The notes under the pieces were generated by a model. The model was not told the DNA's origin. It ran no database searches and saw nothing but the letters and a program-made list of their open reading frames with translations. Source: DATGYC01 sp035298385 (GTDB lineage: Bacteria > Bacillota > Sulfobacillia > Symbiobacteriales > Symbiobacteriaceae). Taken from it: a stretch of DNA of 28,076 nt. Position numbers and translations under genes: made by a program. Below are positions 1 through 6,549 of the stretch, one piece after another. The first letter of the stretch is position 1, and the number at the start of each line of letters is the position of its first letter. The DNA lies in NCBI GenBank assembly GCA_035298385.1, contig DATGYC010000268.1, positions 1 through 28,076 of the forward strand, given 5' to 3'.

Positions 1-330
1 CAGCGCCTCGGCCTGGCTGAGGACGGCCTTGTGCTCGAACGGGGTGATGACGATATGCTTCCCACGCTCCCGGTTCGCCAAGAGGGCGCCCCGCAGCGCC
101 CAGTTGTCCGCCTCGGTCCCGCCCGAGGTGAAGAAGATCTCTGACGACCGGGCCCCAATCAGCCCGGCCACCTGATCCCGAGCCACCTCGAGCGCCTTGC
201 GGGCCTGGCGCCCGAAGGCATGGATCGACGAGGGATTCCCCCAGTTATGCAAAAGCGACTCATAGACAGCCTTCGCCACCTCCGGGTGGACCGGTGTGGT
301 GGCCGCATGGTCGCAGTATACCTTTCTCAT
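1..330 (-). CDS. iscS: Cysteine desulfurase (NifS/IscS family), N-terminal part
   Basis: The reverse strand gives 110 codons from an ATG at 330-328 and runs off the window edge, so only the N-terminus is present. It opens MRKVYCDHAATTPVHPEV, the usual start of group I NifS/IscS enzymes, and continues with GNPSSIHAFGR and FTSGGTEADNWAL (residues about 64-76), the PLP-phosphate-binding region. The catalytic lysine and active-site cysteine lie outside the window. The family takes sulfur from cysteine with PLP and passes it as persulfide to Fe-S scaffold or tRNA-thiolation proteins. A GGAGGT Shine-Dalgarno sits 7 nt before the ATG. The gene lies downstream of rrf2 on the same strand, the usual Firmicutes order, but a 409-bp gap filled by tandem repeats separates them. 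I see no obvious promoter of its own, so read-through from rrf2 is likely. Confidence 0.93.
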   Translation of the reverse strand, partial: MRKVYCDHAATTPVHPEVAKAVYESLLHNWGNPSSIHAFGRQARKALEVARDQVAGLIGARSSEIFFTSGGTEADNWALRGALLANRERGKHIVITPFEHKAVLSQAEAL

Positions 331-375
331 TCGCTAGACCTCCGCTCACTCTCCCAATGCTGATCCAACACCGAA

Positions 376-716
376 CCGTCACCGCTCCGATCCTGAGCCA
401 TCACTGTTCCAGTACGGCTCGGATACTGCTCCGGTACGGCTCGGATACAGCTCCGGTACTCGTCGGTTACTGCTCAGATACAGCTCGGATACTGCTCGAA
501 TACTGCTCGAATACTGCTCGAATACTGCTCGGATACTGCTCGGTTACTGCTCGGTTACTGCTCGGATACTGCTCAGATACTGCTCCGGTACTGCTCGGTT
601 ACTGCTCAGATACTGCTCGGCTACTGCTCAGATACTCCTCGGTTACTGCTCAGATACAGCTCAGATACAGCTCGGTTACTGCTCCGTCACTGCTCCGTCA
701 CTGCTCCGTCACTGCT
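376..716. repeat. Array of 31 tandem 11-bp repeats
   Basis: Thirty-one consecutive 11-base units run in perfect register with no insertion or deletion. The plus-strand consensus is CGGATACTGCT (AGCAGTATCCG on the coding strand of the flanking genes). The 3' half TACTGCT is most constant; positions 2-5 vary (CGGAT, CGGTT, CAGAT, CGAAT, CCGTC). Neighbouring units are often identical (three CGAATACTGCT at 497-529, three CCGTCACTGCT at 684-716), which suggests local duplication by slippage or gene conversion. The leftmost units (376-419) are degenerate. The array fills nearly the whole rrf2-iscS gap, and 11 bp is close to one helical turn. Function unknown: protein-binding array, RNA spacer or neutral minisatellite. 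Confidence 0.95.
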
Positions 717-739
717 CCGTGCTACCCCAAGGGAATCCC

Positions 740-1165
740 TTAGATCTCGAAGAACAACGTCCCCGAGGTATTCCGCGCCAGCTCCGCCTCGACCAGATCC
801 GCCAGGGTGGTGCTATCCAAGACGTCGCACATCGAAGCAGTCACCCGGCTCCAGACCGACTGGACCGGACAGTCCGGCTTCGCCGAATCGACCTCGGCGA
901 ACTCAATCGGTCCCTCCAACACCCGCAGGACCTCCCCCACGGTGATCTGGTTCGCGGCCCGGGCCAACTGATAGCCGCCCTGGGCGCCCCGCACCGAATG
1001 AACCAGCCCCGCCTTGCGCAGCGGCGCCGCCAGTTGCTCCAGATAATGCTCGGAGAGTCCCTGGCGCTCAGCGATCGCCTTCAGCGAGAGCGGGCCGTTC
1101 TTCCCGTGCATCGCCAGCTCAAACATCGCCTGAACGCCGTACTTCCCCTTCGTCGAAAGCCGCAT
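740..1165 (-). CDS. Rrf2-family transcriptional regulator (IscR/CymR-like)
   Basis: A 141-residue protein of normal length for Rrf2 regulators. It begins MRLSTKGKYGVQAMFELA, followed by the winged helix with LSEHYLEQLAAPLRKAGLV (residues 38-56, recognition helix) and VRGAQGGYQLAR (58-69, wing), all hallmark Rrf2 segments. The C-terminal dimerisation region carries only two cysteines, C99 (KPDCPV) and C113 (SMCDVL); IscR-type sensors use three clustered cysteines to hold an Fe-S cluster, so this one is less clearly a cluster sensor. Its place upstream of iscS suggests control of cysteine or Fe-S metabolism. The ATG at 1165 follows GGGGAGG at 8 nt spacing. A sigma-A promoter lies at 1215-1244 and an inverted repeat at 1188-1204, fitting autoregulation. 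CymR-like versus IscR-like remains open. Confidence 0.93.
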   Translation of the reverse strand: MRLSTKGKYGVQAMFELAMHGKNGPLSLKAIAERQGLSEHYLEQLAAPLRKAGLVHSVRGAQGGYQLARAANQITVGEVLRVLEGPIEFAEVDSAKPDCPVQSVWSRVTASMCDVLDSTTLADLVEAELARNTSGTLFFEI

Positions 1166-1187
1166 GCGGGATTCCTCCCCAGAAATT

Positions 1188-1204
1188 CCGATAGAACCAA
1201 TCGG
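1188..1204. promoter_or_regulatory. Inverted repeat CCGAT-N7-ATCGG, candidate Rrf2 operator
   Basis: A perfect 5-7-5 inverted repeat (CCGAT, 7 nt, ATCGG) lies between the rrf2 -10 box (1215-1220) and the rrf2 Shine-Dalgarno, close to the expected transcription start. A dyad there suits a site where the encoded regulator represses its own gene. The assignment is inferred from position only; the dyad does not recur in the 11-bp array. Confidence 0.4.
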
Positions 1205-1214
1205 TATTTTCTCC

Positions 1215-1244
1215 AGTCTACGAAAGAGGGCGACCCCCTGTCAA
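1215..1244 (-). promoter_or_regulatory. Sigma-A promoter of rrf2
   Basis: On the minus strand a perfect -35 box TTGACA (1244-1239) is followed after 18 nt by TAGACT (1220-1215), four of six matches to TATAAT. It directs transcription into rrf2 about 50 nt downstream. The -35 hexamer is also the loop of the hairpin that ends the upstream PBP gene. Confidence 0.65.
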
Positions 1245-1255
1245 GGGAGTCGCCC
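1228..1255 (-). terminator. Hairpin terminator after the PBP gene
   Basis: Five nt after the PBP stop, the minus strand reads GGGCGACTCCC, loop TTGACA, GGGGGTCGCCC: an 11-bp stem with one G-T pair. It is followed by TCTTTCG, a weak U tract. It probably ends PBP transcripts. Confidence 0.6.
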
Positions 1256-1260
1256 GGTCG

Positions 1261-3396
1261 CTATCCGTTCGGTTTGGCGAGGGTAGCCGGTGGGGCTAGG
1301 CGGAGCGAGAGGGTCGCGCCGCGTGGCACCTCCGCCCCCACGGCGTGCTCCTGGGCCGAGACGAAACCGGTCCCGACCATCCCCTTCAGGGAGAGGCCAA
1401 CCTCCTTGGCCAGGGCGGCCGCCTCCGGCAGGGAGAGGCCCAGGAAGGAGGGGACTCTTACGAAGCCCTGCTTCGCCGCGGTATTCGTCAACGTGATCGT
1501 GACCGCCTTCTTGCGGTCAGCGGGGGCGCCCGGGGCGGCCGACTGGGTCGCCACCACGCTCCCCTTCCCCTGCACATCGACGGCGAACCCGGCCGCAATC
1601 AGCCGCTCCTTCGCCCGCTCGACCGGCAACCAGCGAACCTCCGGCACGATCCCATCCACGACCTTGGGCGGGGCCTTGTCATTCCCCTCCGCCGCGGCGG
1701 ATTCGGGCGGAATCCCAATCGCCTGCATCACCTGCGGCATCAGTTCAGCGAAGACCGGCGAGGCGATCTGACCGCCGTATCCCGGCGGCCTTGGCTCATC
1801 GATCATCACCATCAGCAAGACCTGCGGGTTGTTCGCCGGCGCGAAGCCGATGAAATCGCCCAGTCCCCGCTCCTTCATCTTGCCATTCTCAAAGAGCTGG
1901 GCAGTACCCGTCTTGCCGCCCGCCCGGTAGCCCTTGGGCATGGCCTGCGGATAGCCCTTCTCGATCACGTCGATCATGATCGACTGGACCTCTTTGGCCG
2001 TCTCCTCCGTGATCACGTTGCGCCGAGGCTGGGCGGACTTGGCCTCAACGACCTGACCCGCTGGGTCGCGGATCTCCTTGACCAGATGCGGTTGGACCAG
2101 GTAGCCACCGTTGGCGACCGCCGCAATCGCTGTCATGACCTGGATCGGGGTGTACTCCATATGCTGACCGATGTAGATATTCGCCCAGTCTTCCACTAAC
2201 TTCTTGTTGAAGGGGCCACCGGTTACTGAGTTGACCTCATCGGGCAGGTCGATCCCGGTCGGATTGAAGAGACCAAACTGTTCAAGATAATCCACATACT
2301 TATCACGGTTGACCGATTGACCCACCTTGATCAGGCCGACGTTCGAGGAGCGTTGCATCAGCTCCGAGAGGGTCGAGGGCTTCGGCGCCGCCGGGACGTA
2401 CTGGTCCCAGTTGAAGATCGTCGCCCCGCCCACCTTCAGCTTACCGTCATCGCCGATCAGCGTCTGGGGCGTGATCGTGCGCTCCTCGAGGGCGATCGAG
2501 GAGGTAAGGGTCTTAAAGATCGAGCCGGGCGGCTTCACCTCAGAGATCGCCCAGTTCTTCATCGCCGGGTTAGCGAGGTTCCAGTTGGCTCGGTTCGTGA
2601 TCGATTCGCGGGGCGACTGGGCCATGGCCAGGATCTCACCCGTATGCACGTCCATGGCGATGGCGAGCGCTCGCTTAGCATCCTGCTCCTTGACGACCGC
2701 GTCCAGCTTGCGCTCAAACCGCTCCTGCAGGGAGATGTCGAGGGCGAGGACGAGGTCCAGCCCCGGCTCAGAGGGGACGAAGCCGGTCACTGTACCGCTG
2801 ATGGGCGTATTGGACTGTGTCAGTTCGGCCTTCACCCAGCCGGGCTGACCTCGTAGTTGCTTTTCGTAGGAGAGCTCAAGGCCGGCGGCGCCCCGCGATT
2901 CGCTGTCCAGGTAGCCCAGCAGGTTGAGCGAGGTCGCCCCCTGCGGGTACTGGCGAACGGCGTCCGGGATCACCGTGATCCCGTCCAACCTCGCCTCCTG
3001 GACCGCCTTCTGGACCTTGTCCGCCGTTGTGAGGTCGATCCGTTCCTTGAGCTTGATGTACCCGTTGGTCGGGTCGTCGGTGATCCGCTTCTGGATGGCG
3101 GCCGGATCCATCCCCATGAGGGGCCCGATGAGTGTCGCCAACTTGGCAACGTTCTCCGTGCCAACCCGTGGAGCATCAGCGACGACCGTCCAGACCGGCA
3201 CCGAGACGGCCAGGTTGCGGCCCGTCCGGTCGATGATCGCCCCGCGGAACGGGGTGAGGTCCATATCCTGGCGCCGGTCACCGAGCGCCACGATCTCCTG
3301 CGCCTTCACCCCTTGGATCCAGACCAACCGACAGACGATGACGGCTAAGCAGAGGAGGACGATGGCGCGGAACTGGTTGATGCGCACTCGTTGCAT
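1261..3396 (-). CDS. Class B penicillin-binding protein with two PASTA domains (SpoVD/FtsI type)
   Basis: A 711-residue peptidoglycan D,D-transpeptidase, membrane-anchored by a hydrophobic segment at residues 10-25. A PBP dimerisation region (about 50-210) precedes the transpeptidase domain with all three active-site motifs: SIFK (S292 nucleophile, K295), SSN (350-352) and KTG (495-497). Two PASTA repeats follow, at about 583-638 and 645-702. This order is that of SpoVD and PBP2x/PBP1-type proteins; in spore formers SpoVD builds cortex. The gene is not beside mraY/murE here, so I cannot choose between division and sporulation. ATG at 3396 has a modest AGGGTGGGG upstream. A hypothetical gene ends 36 bp upstream on the same strand and may be cotranscribed. 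A hairpin follows the stop codon. Confidence 0.92.
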   Translation of the reverse strand: MQRVRINQFRAIVLLCLAVIVCRLVWIQGVKAQEIVALGDRRQDMDLTPFRGAIIDRTGRNLAVSVPVWTVVADAPRVGTENVAKLATLIGPLMGMDPAAIQKRITDDPTNGYIKLKERIDLTTADKVQKAVQEARLDGITVIPDAVRQYPQGATSLNLLGYLDSESRGAAGLELSYEKQLRGQPGWVKAELTQSNTPISGTVTGFVPSEPGLDLVLALDISLQERFERKLDAVVKEQDAKRALAIAMDVHTGEILAMAQSPRESITNRANWNLANPAMKNWAISEVKPPGSIFKTLTSSIALEERTITPQTLIGDDGKLKVGGATIFNWDQYVPAAPKPSTLSELMQRSSNVGLIKVGQSVNRDKYVDYLEQFGLFNPTGIDLPDEVNSVTGGPFNKKLVEDWANIYIGQHMEYTPIQVMTAIAAVANGGYLVQPHLVKEIRDPAGQVVEAKSAQPRRNVITEETAKEVQSIMIDVIEKGYPQAMPKGYRAGGKTGTAQLFENGKMKERGLGDFIGFAPANNPQVLLMVMIDEPRPPGYGGQIASPVFAELMPQVMQAIGIPPESAAAEGNDKAPPKVVDGIVPEVRWLPVERAKERLIAAGFAVDVQGKGSVVATQSAAPGAPADRKKAVTITLTNTAAKQGFVRVPSFLGLSLPEAAALAKEVGLSLKGMVGTGFVSAQEHAVGAEVPRGATLSLRLAPPATLAKPNG

Positions 3397-3432
3397 CCGG
3401 GTACCCCACCCTTTCGGTTCCTAGTCCCTTAC

Positions 3433-4074
3433 TTAGACGCTCCACCCTAGGCGGGCGAGCAGTCCCTCCAGCGTCGTCTCATAGACCCGTTGCTGTGCTG
3501 CGAACCAGGCTGAACTTTGTAGGTCAGGCAGGGTCAGATAGGCGTCCTGCACCTTGAAGCCGGCGTAGAGCTCCCGATCCTCCGTCGAGGTAGCGATCAG
3601 GGAGTAGCCGGTCGTGCTTGTCCCCCACTCCCACGTCAGCGAGAAGCGGCGGTCCAGTAGCGGACCAGCGACCGGCAGTGCGTCGAAGGCGGGCTCAATC
3701 AGGGCCAGCGGGCGCCCTGCTCCCGCCGTAAGGTAGGTGTGAAAGGAGAGCTCCGCACTGGCGATCCGGAAGACCCCCGCCTCATCCAGCAGGAGCGCCG
3801 CCAGGGGACCGATCTTCAGCGATGCAGGGCAGCCGGTGATCTCCAGCCGGAAGGGGTCCAGCCGGATTAGGAGGGGGTTCTCACCCGGCCCGCGCAACTC
3901 CAACTCCTGCTCAAAGAGCTCGACCTGTAGCTCCTCCTGCAGGCCAGCCTGGTAGAGGCGGGCCCTGACCACGTCAGCCAGGGGGCGCAGGCGCTCACGC
4001 AGGGCGAAGAGTTCATCAAATTCGACGAGCATTCCTAGTTCCAAGTCGGGCTGCACCTGCAAAATCGCCTCCAT
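3433..4074 (-). CDS. Hypothetical protein
   Basis: A 213-residue acidic, leucine-rich protein that I do not recognise. There is no signal peptide or membrane segment, so it is probably cytosolic. Alternating hydrophobic stretches at about 45-85 (VELFEQELELRG, LIRLDPFRLEITG) suggest beta-strands. One cysteine lies near residue 82, and the C-terminus carries LQSSAWFAAQQRVYETTLEG. Codon use and GC content match the neighbours, and no frame is disturbed. The ATG at 4074 has only a weak AGAGAG ahead of it. The gene lies 36 bp upstream of the PBP gene on the same strand, so a shared transcript is possible. It diverges from the gene at 4209. Confidence 0.75.
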   Translation of the reverse strand: MEAILQVQPDLELGMLVEFDELFALRERLRPLADVVRARLYQAGLQEELQVELFEQELELRGPGENPLLIRLDPFRLEITGCPASLKIGPLAALLLDEAGVFRIASAELSFHTYLTAGAGRPLALIEPAFDALPVAGPLLDRRFSLTWEWGTSTTGYSLIATSTEDRELYAGFKVQDAYLTLPDLQSSAWFAAQQRVYETTLEGLLARLGWSV

Positions 4075-4208
4075 CTCTCTTCATTCTACCAGTCTCTGCC
4101 GCAAGCGAAAAGGTAGTTTGCCCAAGAATTGGGAGGTGAAGGGGATGACTATGTATCCGTCGAAATAGACAAATTCATAAGAAAGGCACGCAAAGGGGAG
4201 TCCGGTTC

Positions 4209-4802
4209 ATGTCCTACTTCCTGCGCATTCTCTCGCCCTCGGCCCAGCCAATCTCGGCCTTACCCGTGATTCAGCGACTCAAGGCCCAGCAGCTGAGTGG
4301 GATCGGTCTGGCCTGCACCGGCGACCAATCCGCCTGGACGAGCCTCTTGATCCGTCATGGGCAGGAGGGTAGCGTCATCGCTGAGGTGGAGCGCCTCCTG
4401 GTCCGGCCCGGCAGCCCGGGCGAGCAGGAGCTGAGCCGCCTGATCCGGGTGGCAGAACTGGCCCAGCCGCTCTCGGCCTCCGCCTGGCTCTCCAGCCTCC
4501 TCCCATCGGTCCAGACGGTCTGGGGGATCAACCTCTACGCGGGCCTCAATGAGCCGGGCGGCTGGGAGGCCCTGGGCGCCGTCAAGGATGCGATCTGGGG
4601 CGCCGTCGGCGGAATCCAGTACGTGACCGATGAGGGCTTCACCAACGAGGAGGGCTACCAGGTGACCTGGGAGTTCCCGCCCGATGCGACCGGCACCTGG
4701 TGGATGGCAATGATGAAGGAGGGCGCCTGGAGCCGCTTCGAGGCGGATCGCGGCAACCCTCTGCACAAGGCCCTCTTCGAGTCCGGACGGATTCCGGTCT
4801 AG
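4209..4802 (+). CDS. Hypothetical protein
   Basis: A 197-residue protein without signal peptide or membrane segments and not matched to any family I know. The first half is helical-looking (VIQRLKAQQLSGIG, VIAEVERLLVR). The second half is rich in glycine and tryptophan (VQTVWGINLYAGLNEPGGW, YQVTWEFPPDATGTWWMAMM), suggesting a compact alpha/beta fold. ATG 4209 is preceded by AAAGGGGAG at 8 nt. Codon usage is typical of the window. It diverges from the hypothetical gene at 3433-4074 across a 134-bp gap and ends at a perfect hairpin shared with the convergent bacilliredoxin gene. Confidence 0.78.
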   Translation: MSYFLRILSPSAQPISALPVIQRLKAQQLSGIGLACTGDQSAWTSLLIRHGQEGSVIAEVERLLVRPGSPGEQELSRLIRVAELAQPLSASAWLSSLLPSVQTVWGINLYAGLNEPGGWEALGAVKDAIWGAVGGIQYVTDEGFTNEEGYQVTWEFPPDATGTWWMAMMKEGAWSRFEADRGNPLHKALFESGRIPV

Positions 4803-4814
4803 CCAAACGAAAGA

Positions 4815-4838
4815 AGCCGGGGGCACGTGCCCCCGGCT
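4815..4838. terminator. Bidirectional hairpin terminator
   Basis: A perfect 24-bp palindrome, AGCCGGGGGCAC and its complement, lies between convergent genes ending at 4802 and 4855. The plus strand continues CTCTTAT and the minus strand TCTTTCGTTT, so both sides have T-rich tails. It probably ends transcription from both directions. Confidence 0.8.
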
Positions 4839-4854
4839 CTCTTATGCGCGTCGG

Positions 4855-5283
4855 TTACTGCGCAGCGGCCTCGACCAGCGCCTTGATCTTGGCGGCCACG
4901 GCGTCGGGCGAGGAGCCCTCGATCTGGGAGCGGTGGACCATCCCGAAGATCTGGCCATCCTTCATGACGGCGACCGAGGGCGAGGAGGGCGGGTTCGCGC
5001 CGAAGTGGGCGCGGGCCTGAGCCGTCGCCTCCTTCTCCTGGCCGGCGAAGACGGTGTACAGGTGATCAGCCTTGGCGCCCCCCTGCAGGGCGAGGGCCGC
5101 ACCCGGCCGGGCGATGCCGCCGGCGCAACCGCACATGGAGTTGACGAAGACGATCGAGGTGCCCTTGGCAGCGGGCAGGGCGGCATCGACCTCTTCCGGG
5201 GTCTTCAGCTCCTGGAAGCCCAGGCGGGTCAGCTCCTCACGCATGCCCTGGATCATCGGCGCCCACATGTTCAGCTCGAACAT
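4855..5283 (-). CDS. Bacilliredoxin (BrxA/BrxB, YphP/YqiW family)
   Basis: A thioredoxin-fold protein of about 142 residues, the normal size. It shows the MREELTRLGFQ segment and the diagnostic SMCGCAGGIARPG motif (C51-G-C53) of bacilliredoxins, which remove bacillithiol from S-bacillithiolated proteins during oxidative stress. The longest frame starts at a GTG (5292), but that codon overlaps the Shine-Dalgarno AAGGAG; the ATG at 5283 lies 8 nt from AAGGAG and gives the usual N-terminus, so I chose it. The MFS gene ends 13 bp upstream and the brx Shine-Dalgarno abuts its stop, so the two are probably cotranscribed. Use of bacillithiol in this organism is inferred from the family. Confidence 0.92.
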   Translation of the reverse strand: MFELNMWAPMIQGMREELTRLGFQELKTPEEVDAALPAAKGTSIVFVNSMCGCAGGIARPGAALALQGGAKADHLYTVFAGQEKEATAQARAHFGANPPSSPSVAVMKDGQIFGMVHRSQIEGSSPDAVAAKIKALVEAAAQ

Positions 5284-5296
5284 GATGCTCACTCCT

Positions 5297-6493
5297 TCAA
5301 AGTCGTTCCTTGGCTCTTTTGACGCTCTCCAGCCATGTCGGATACGTGCCGCGGAAGAGCAGGGCGAGTAGCGCTCCCGTGCTCAGGGCGATCCACCAGA
5401 GGAGGGCGGGGCGCCCCTGCGCCAGCCCCAGGGCGAAGATCTGACCGCCGGCGAGGCTCCCCAGCCCCTCCCCGAGCCCCCAGGCGAGGGAGGTGCCCGA
5501 GTAGTAGCTGCCTAGTTGGCCGGGTGGGGCCAGGCTGGCCGTGATCGTGTCGACGGTCGGCATCACCAGCATCTCCCCGAGCTTGACGACCAGGACGGCG
5601 AGTAGGAGTGAAGGGGCGCCCCTGGTCAGACCGACAGCGCCCAGACCCACCCCCAGACAGAGGGCGCCGAGCGCCAACGAGCGCGCCGGTCCTCGCTCAT
5701 GGATCACCTGACGCGTCACCAGGCTCTGGCAGAGCACGACAAAGAGGGCGGCCACGGTCCAGATCAGGCCGATCCCGCGCCCCAAGTGGAGCACTCGCTC
5801 CGCCCAGAGCGGGATGCCCAGCGAGAGCTGGGCGTAGAGCGCCCACAGCAGGACGAGCAAGGCCGTAAAGTCCAGGAAGCGCCGGTCGTGGAGCAGGGCG
5901 CCAAGCTGCGGCCTGACGGCGGCTGGTGCCCCCGGGCTCTCAGCGAAGGCGAACCGACCCCAGAGCGCCGTTACCAGATGAAGCGCGCCAGCAGCACCGA
6001 AGAGCACGATGATCGGCCCGCGGGCGAGCAGGGCGCCCAGGACTGGCCCCAGCGAGACCCCCAACGATGCGGCCATGCCGCGCCAGGAGAAGAGCACCTC
6101 CGCCTCCCCCGGCTCAGCGGTGGAGGCCAGCGCCGCCTTGACGACCGGGCTCAGCAGCCCGTTGCCAAAGCCCGCCACGCCCGCCGCCAGGATGAGGACG
6201 GGCAGGGCGCCCGAGAGCCCCAGCCCCGCGATTCCAAGCCCCCGCAGCACGAGGCCAGTCAGCATGGTCAGGCGGCGCCCCATCCGGTCCGCAATCGGTC
6301 CGCCCACGGCAGATCCCGCTACAGATAGGAAGGATTGGCTCGAGAGGATCAGCCCGATCGCCCCCGGCGAGAGCCCCTCTCGGGTGCCAAGCAGCAGGGC
6401 GAAGAAGGGTAGCAGGGCGTACCAACCCAGATGAACGACGAAGACCGTCCCGACCAGAAAGAGGCGGGACGGGCTCTGCAGGAGCCGATGCAA
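5297..6493 (-). CDS. Major facilitator superfamily transporter
   Basis: A 398-residue membrane protein with about twelve hydrophobic segments and the MFS loop 2-3 signature GGPIADRMGRR (residues 64-74). The length and glycine-rich helices fit the drug:H+ antiporter/YceI-like exporters, but the substrate cannot be told. The only plausible start is TTG 6493: there is no ATG or GTG near the N-terminus and the first helix begins at about residue 11. The Shine-Dalgarno-like GGGGGTGAG lies within the 3' arm of a 15-bp hairpin ending two bases before the TTG, so initiation may be occluded. The gene follows the SLH gene on the same strand and is followed closely by the bacilliredoxin gene. Confidence 0.88.
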   Translation of the reverse strand: MHRLLQSPSRLFLVGTVFVVHLGWYALLPFFALLLGTREGLSPGAIGLILSSQSFLSVAGSAVGGPIADRMGRRLTMLTGLVLRGLGIAGLGLSGALPVLILAAGVAGFGNGLLSPVVKAALASTAEPGEAEVLFSWRGMAASLGVSLGPVLGALLARGPIIVLFGAAGALHLVTALWGRFAFAESPGAPAAVRPQLGALLHDRRFLDFTALLVLLWALYAQLSLGIPLWAERVLHLGRGIGLIWTVAALFVVLCQSLVTRQVIHERGPARSLALGALCLGVGLGAVGLTRGAPSLLLAVLVVKLGEMLVMPTVDTITASLAPPGQLGSYYSGTSLAWGLGEGLGSLAGGQIFALGLAQGRPALLWWIALSTGALLALLFRGTYPTWLESVKRAKERL

Positions 6494-6495
6494 AG

Positions 6496-6533
6496 ACTCA
6501 CCCCCTGGGCGATAGGGTGCCCAGGGGGTGAGT
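6496..6533 (-). terminator. 15-bp hairpin between the SLH and MFS genes, overlapping the MFS ribosome binding site
   Basis: A perfect 15-bp stem (ACTCACCCCCTGGGC with its complement) and an 8-nt loop. On the coding strand it follows the SLH stop by about 16 nt, but the tail is only CTTTGC, a poor U tract; the better T run (TTTCTTT) is on the opposite strand, where no gene needs it. The 3' arm holds the sole Shine-Dalgarno candidate of the MFS gene. It may be an SLH terminator, a translational occluder, or both. Confidence 0.6.
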
Positions 6534-6549
6534 TTTCTTTGCCGAGCGA

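Noticed and set aside
376..716. CRISPR-like array
   Set aside because: The units are 11 bp and directly adjacent; there are no unique spacers of constant length and no cas genes.
729..741. Short palindrome AAGGGA-A-TCCCTT at the end of rrf2
   Set aside because: Only six bases per arm, A+T-poor tail, overlapping the stop codon; too weak to call a terminator.
294..743. Open frame of 149 codons across the 11-bp array, with an 11-residue periodic product
   Set aside because: It starts antisense inside iscS without a Shine-Dalgarno, and the open frame is a consequence of 33-bp periodicity without a stop codon in that phase.
1345..2199. 284-codon plus-strand open frame inside the PBP gene
   Set aside because: It is a shadow of the transpeptidase and PASTA coding sequence on the other strand, with Arg-rich filler composition.
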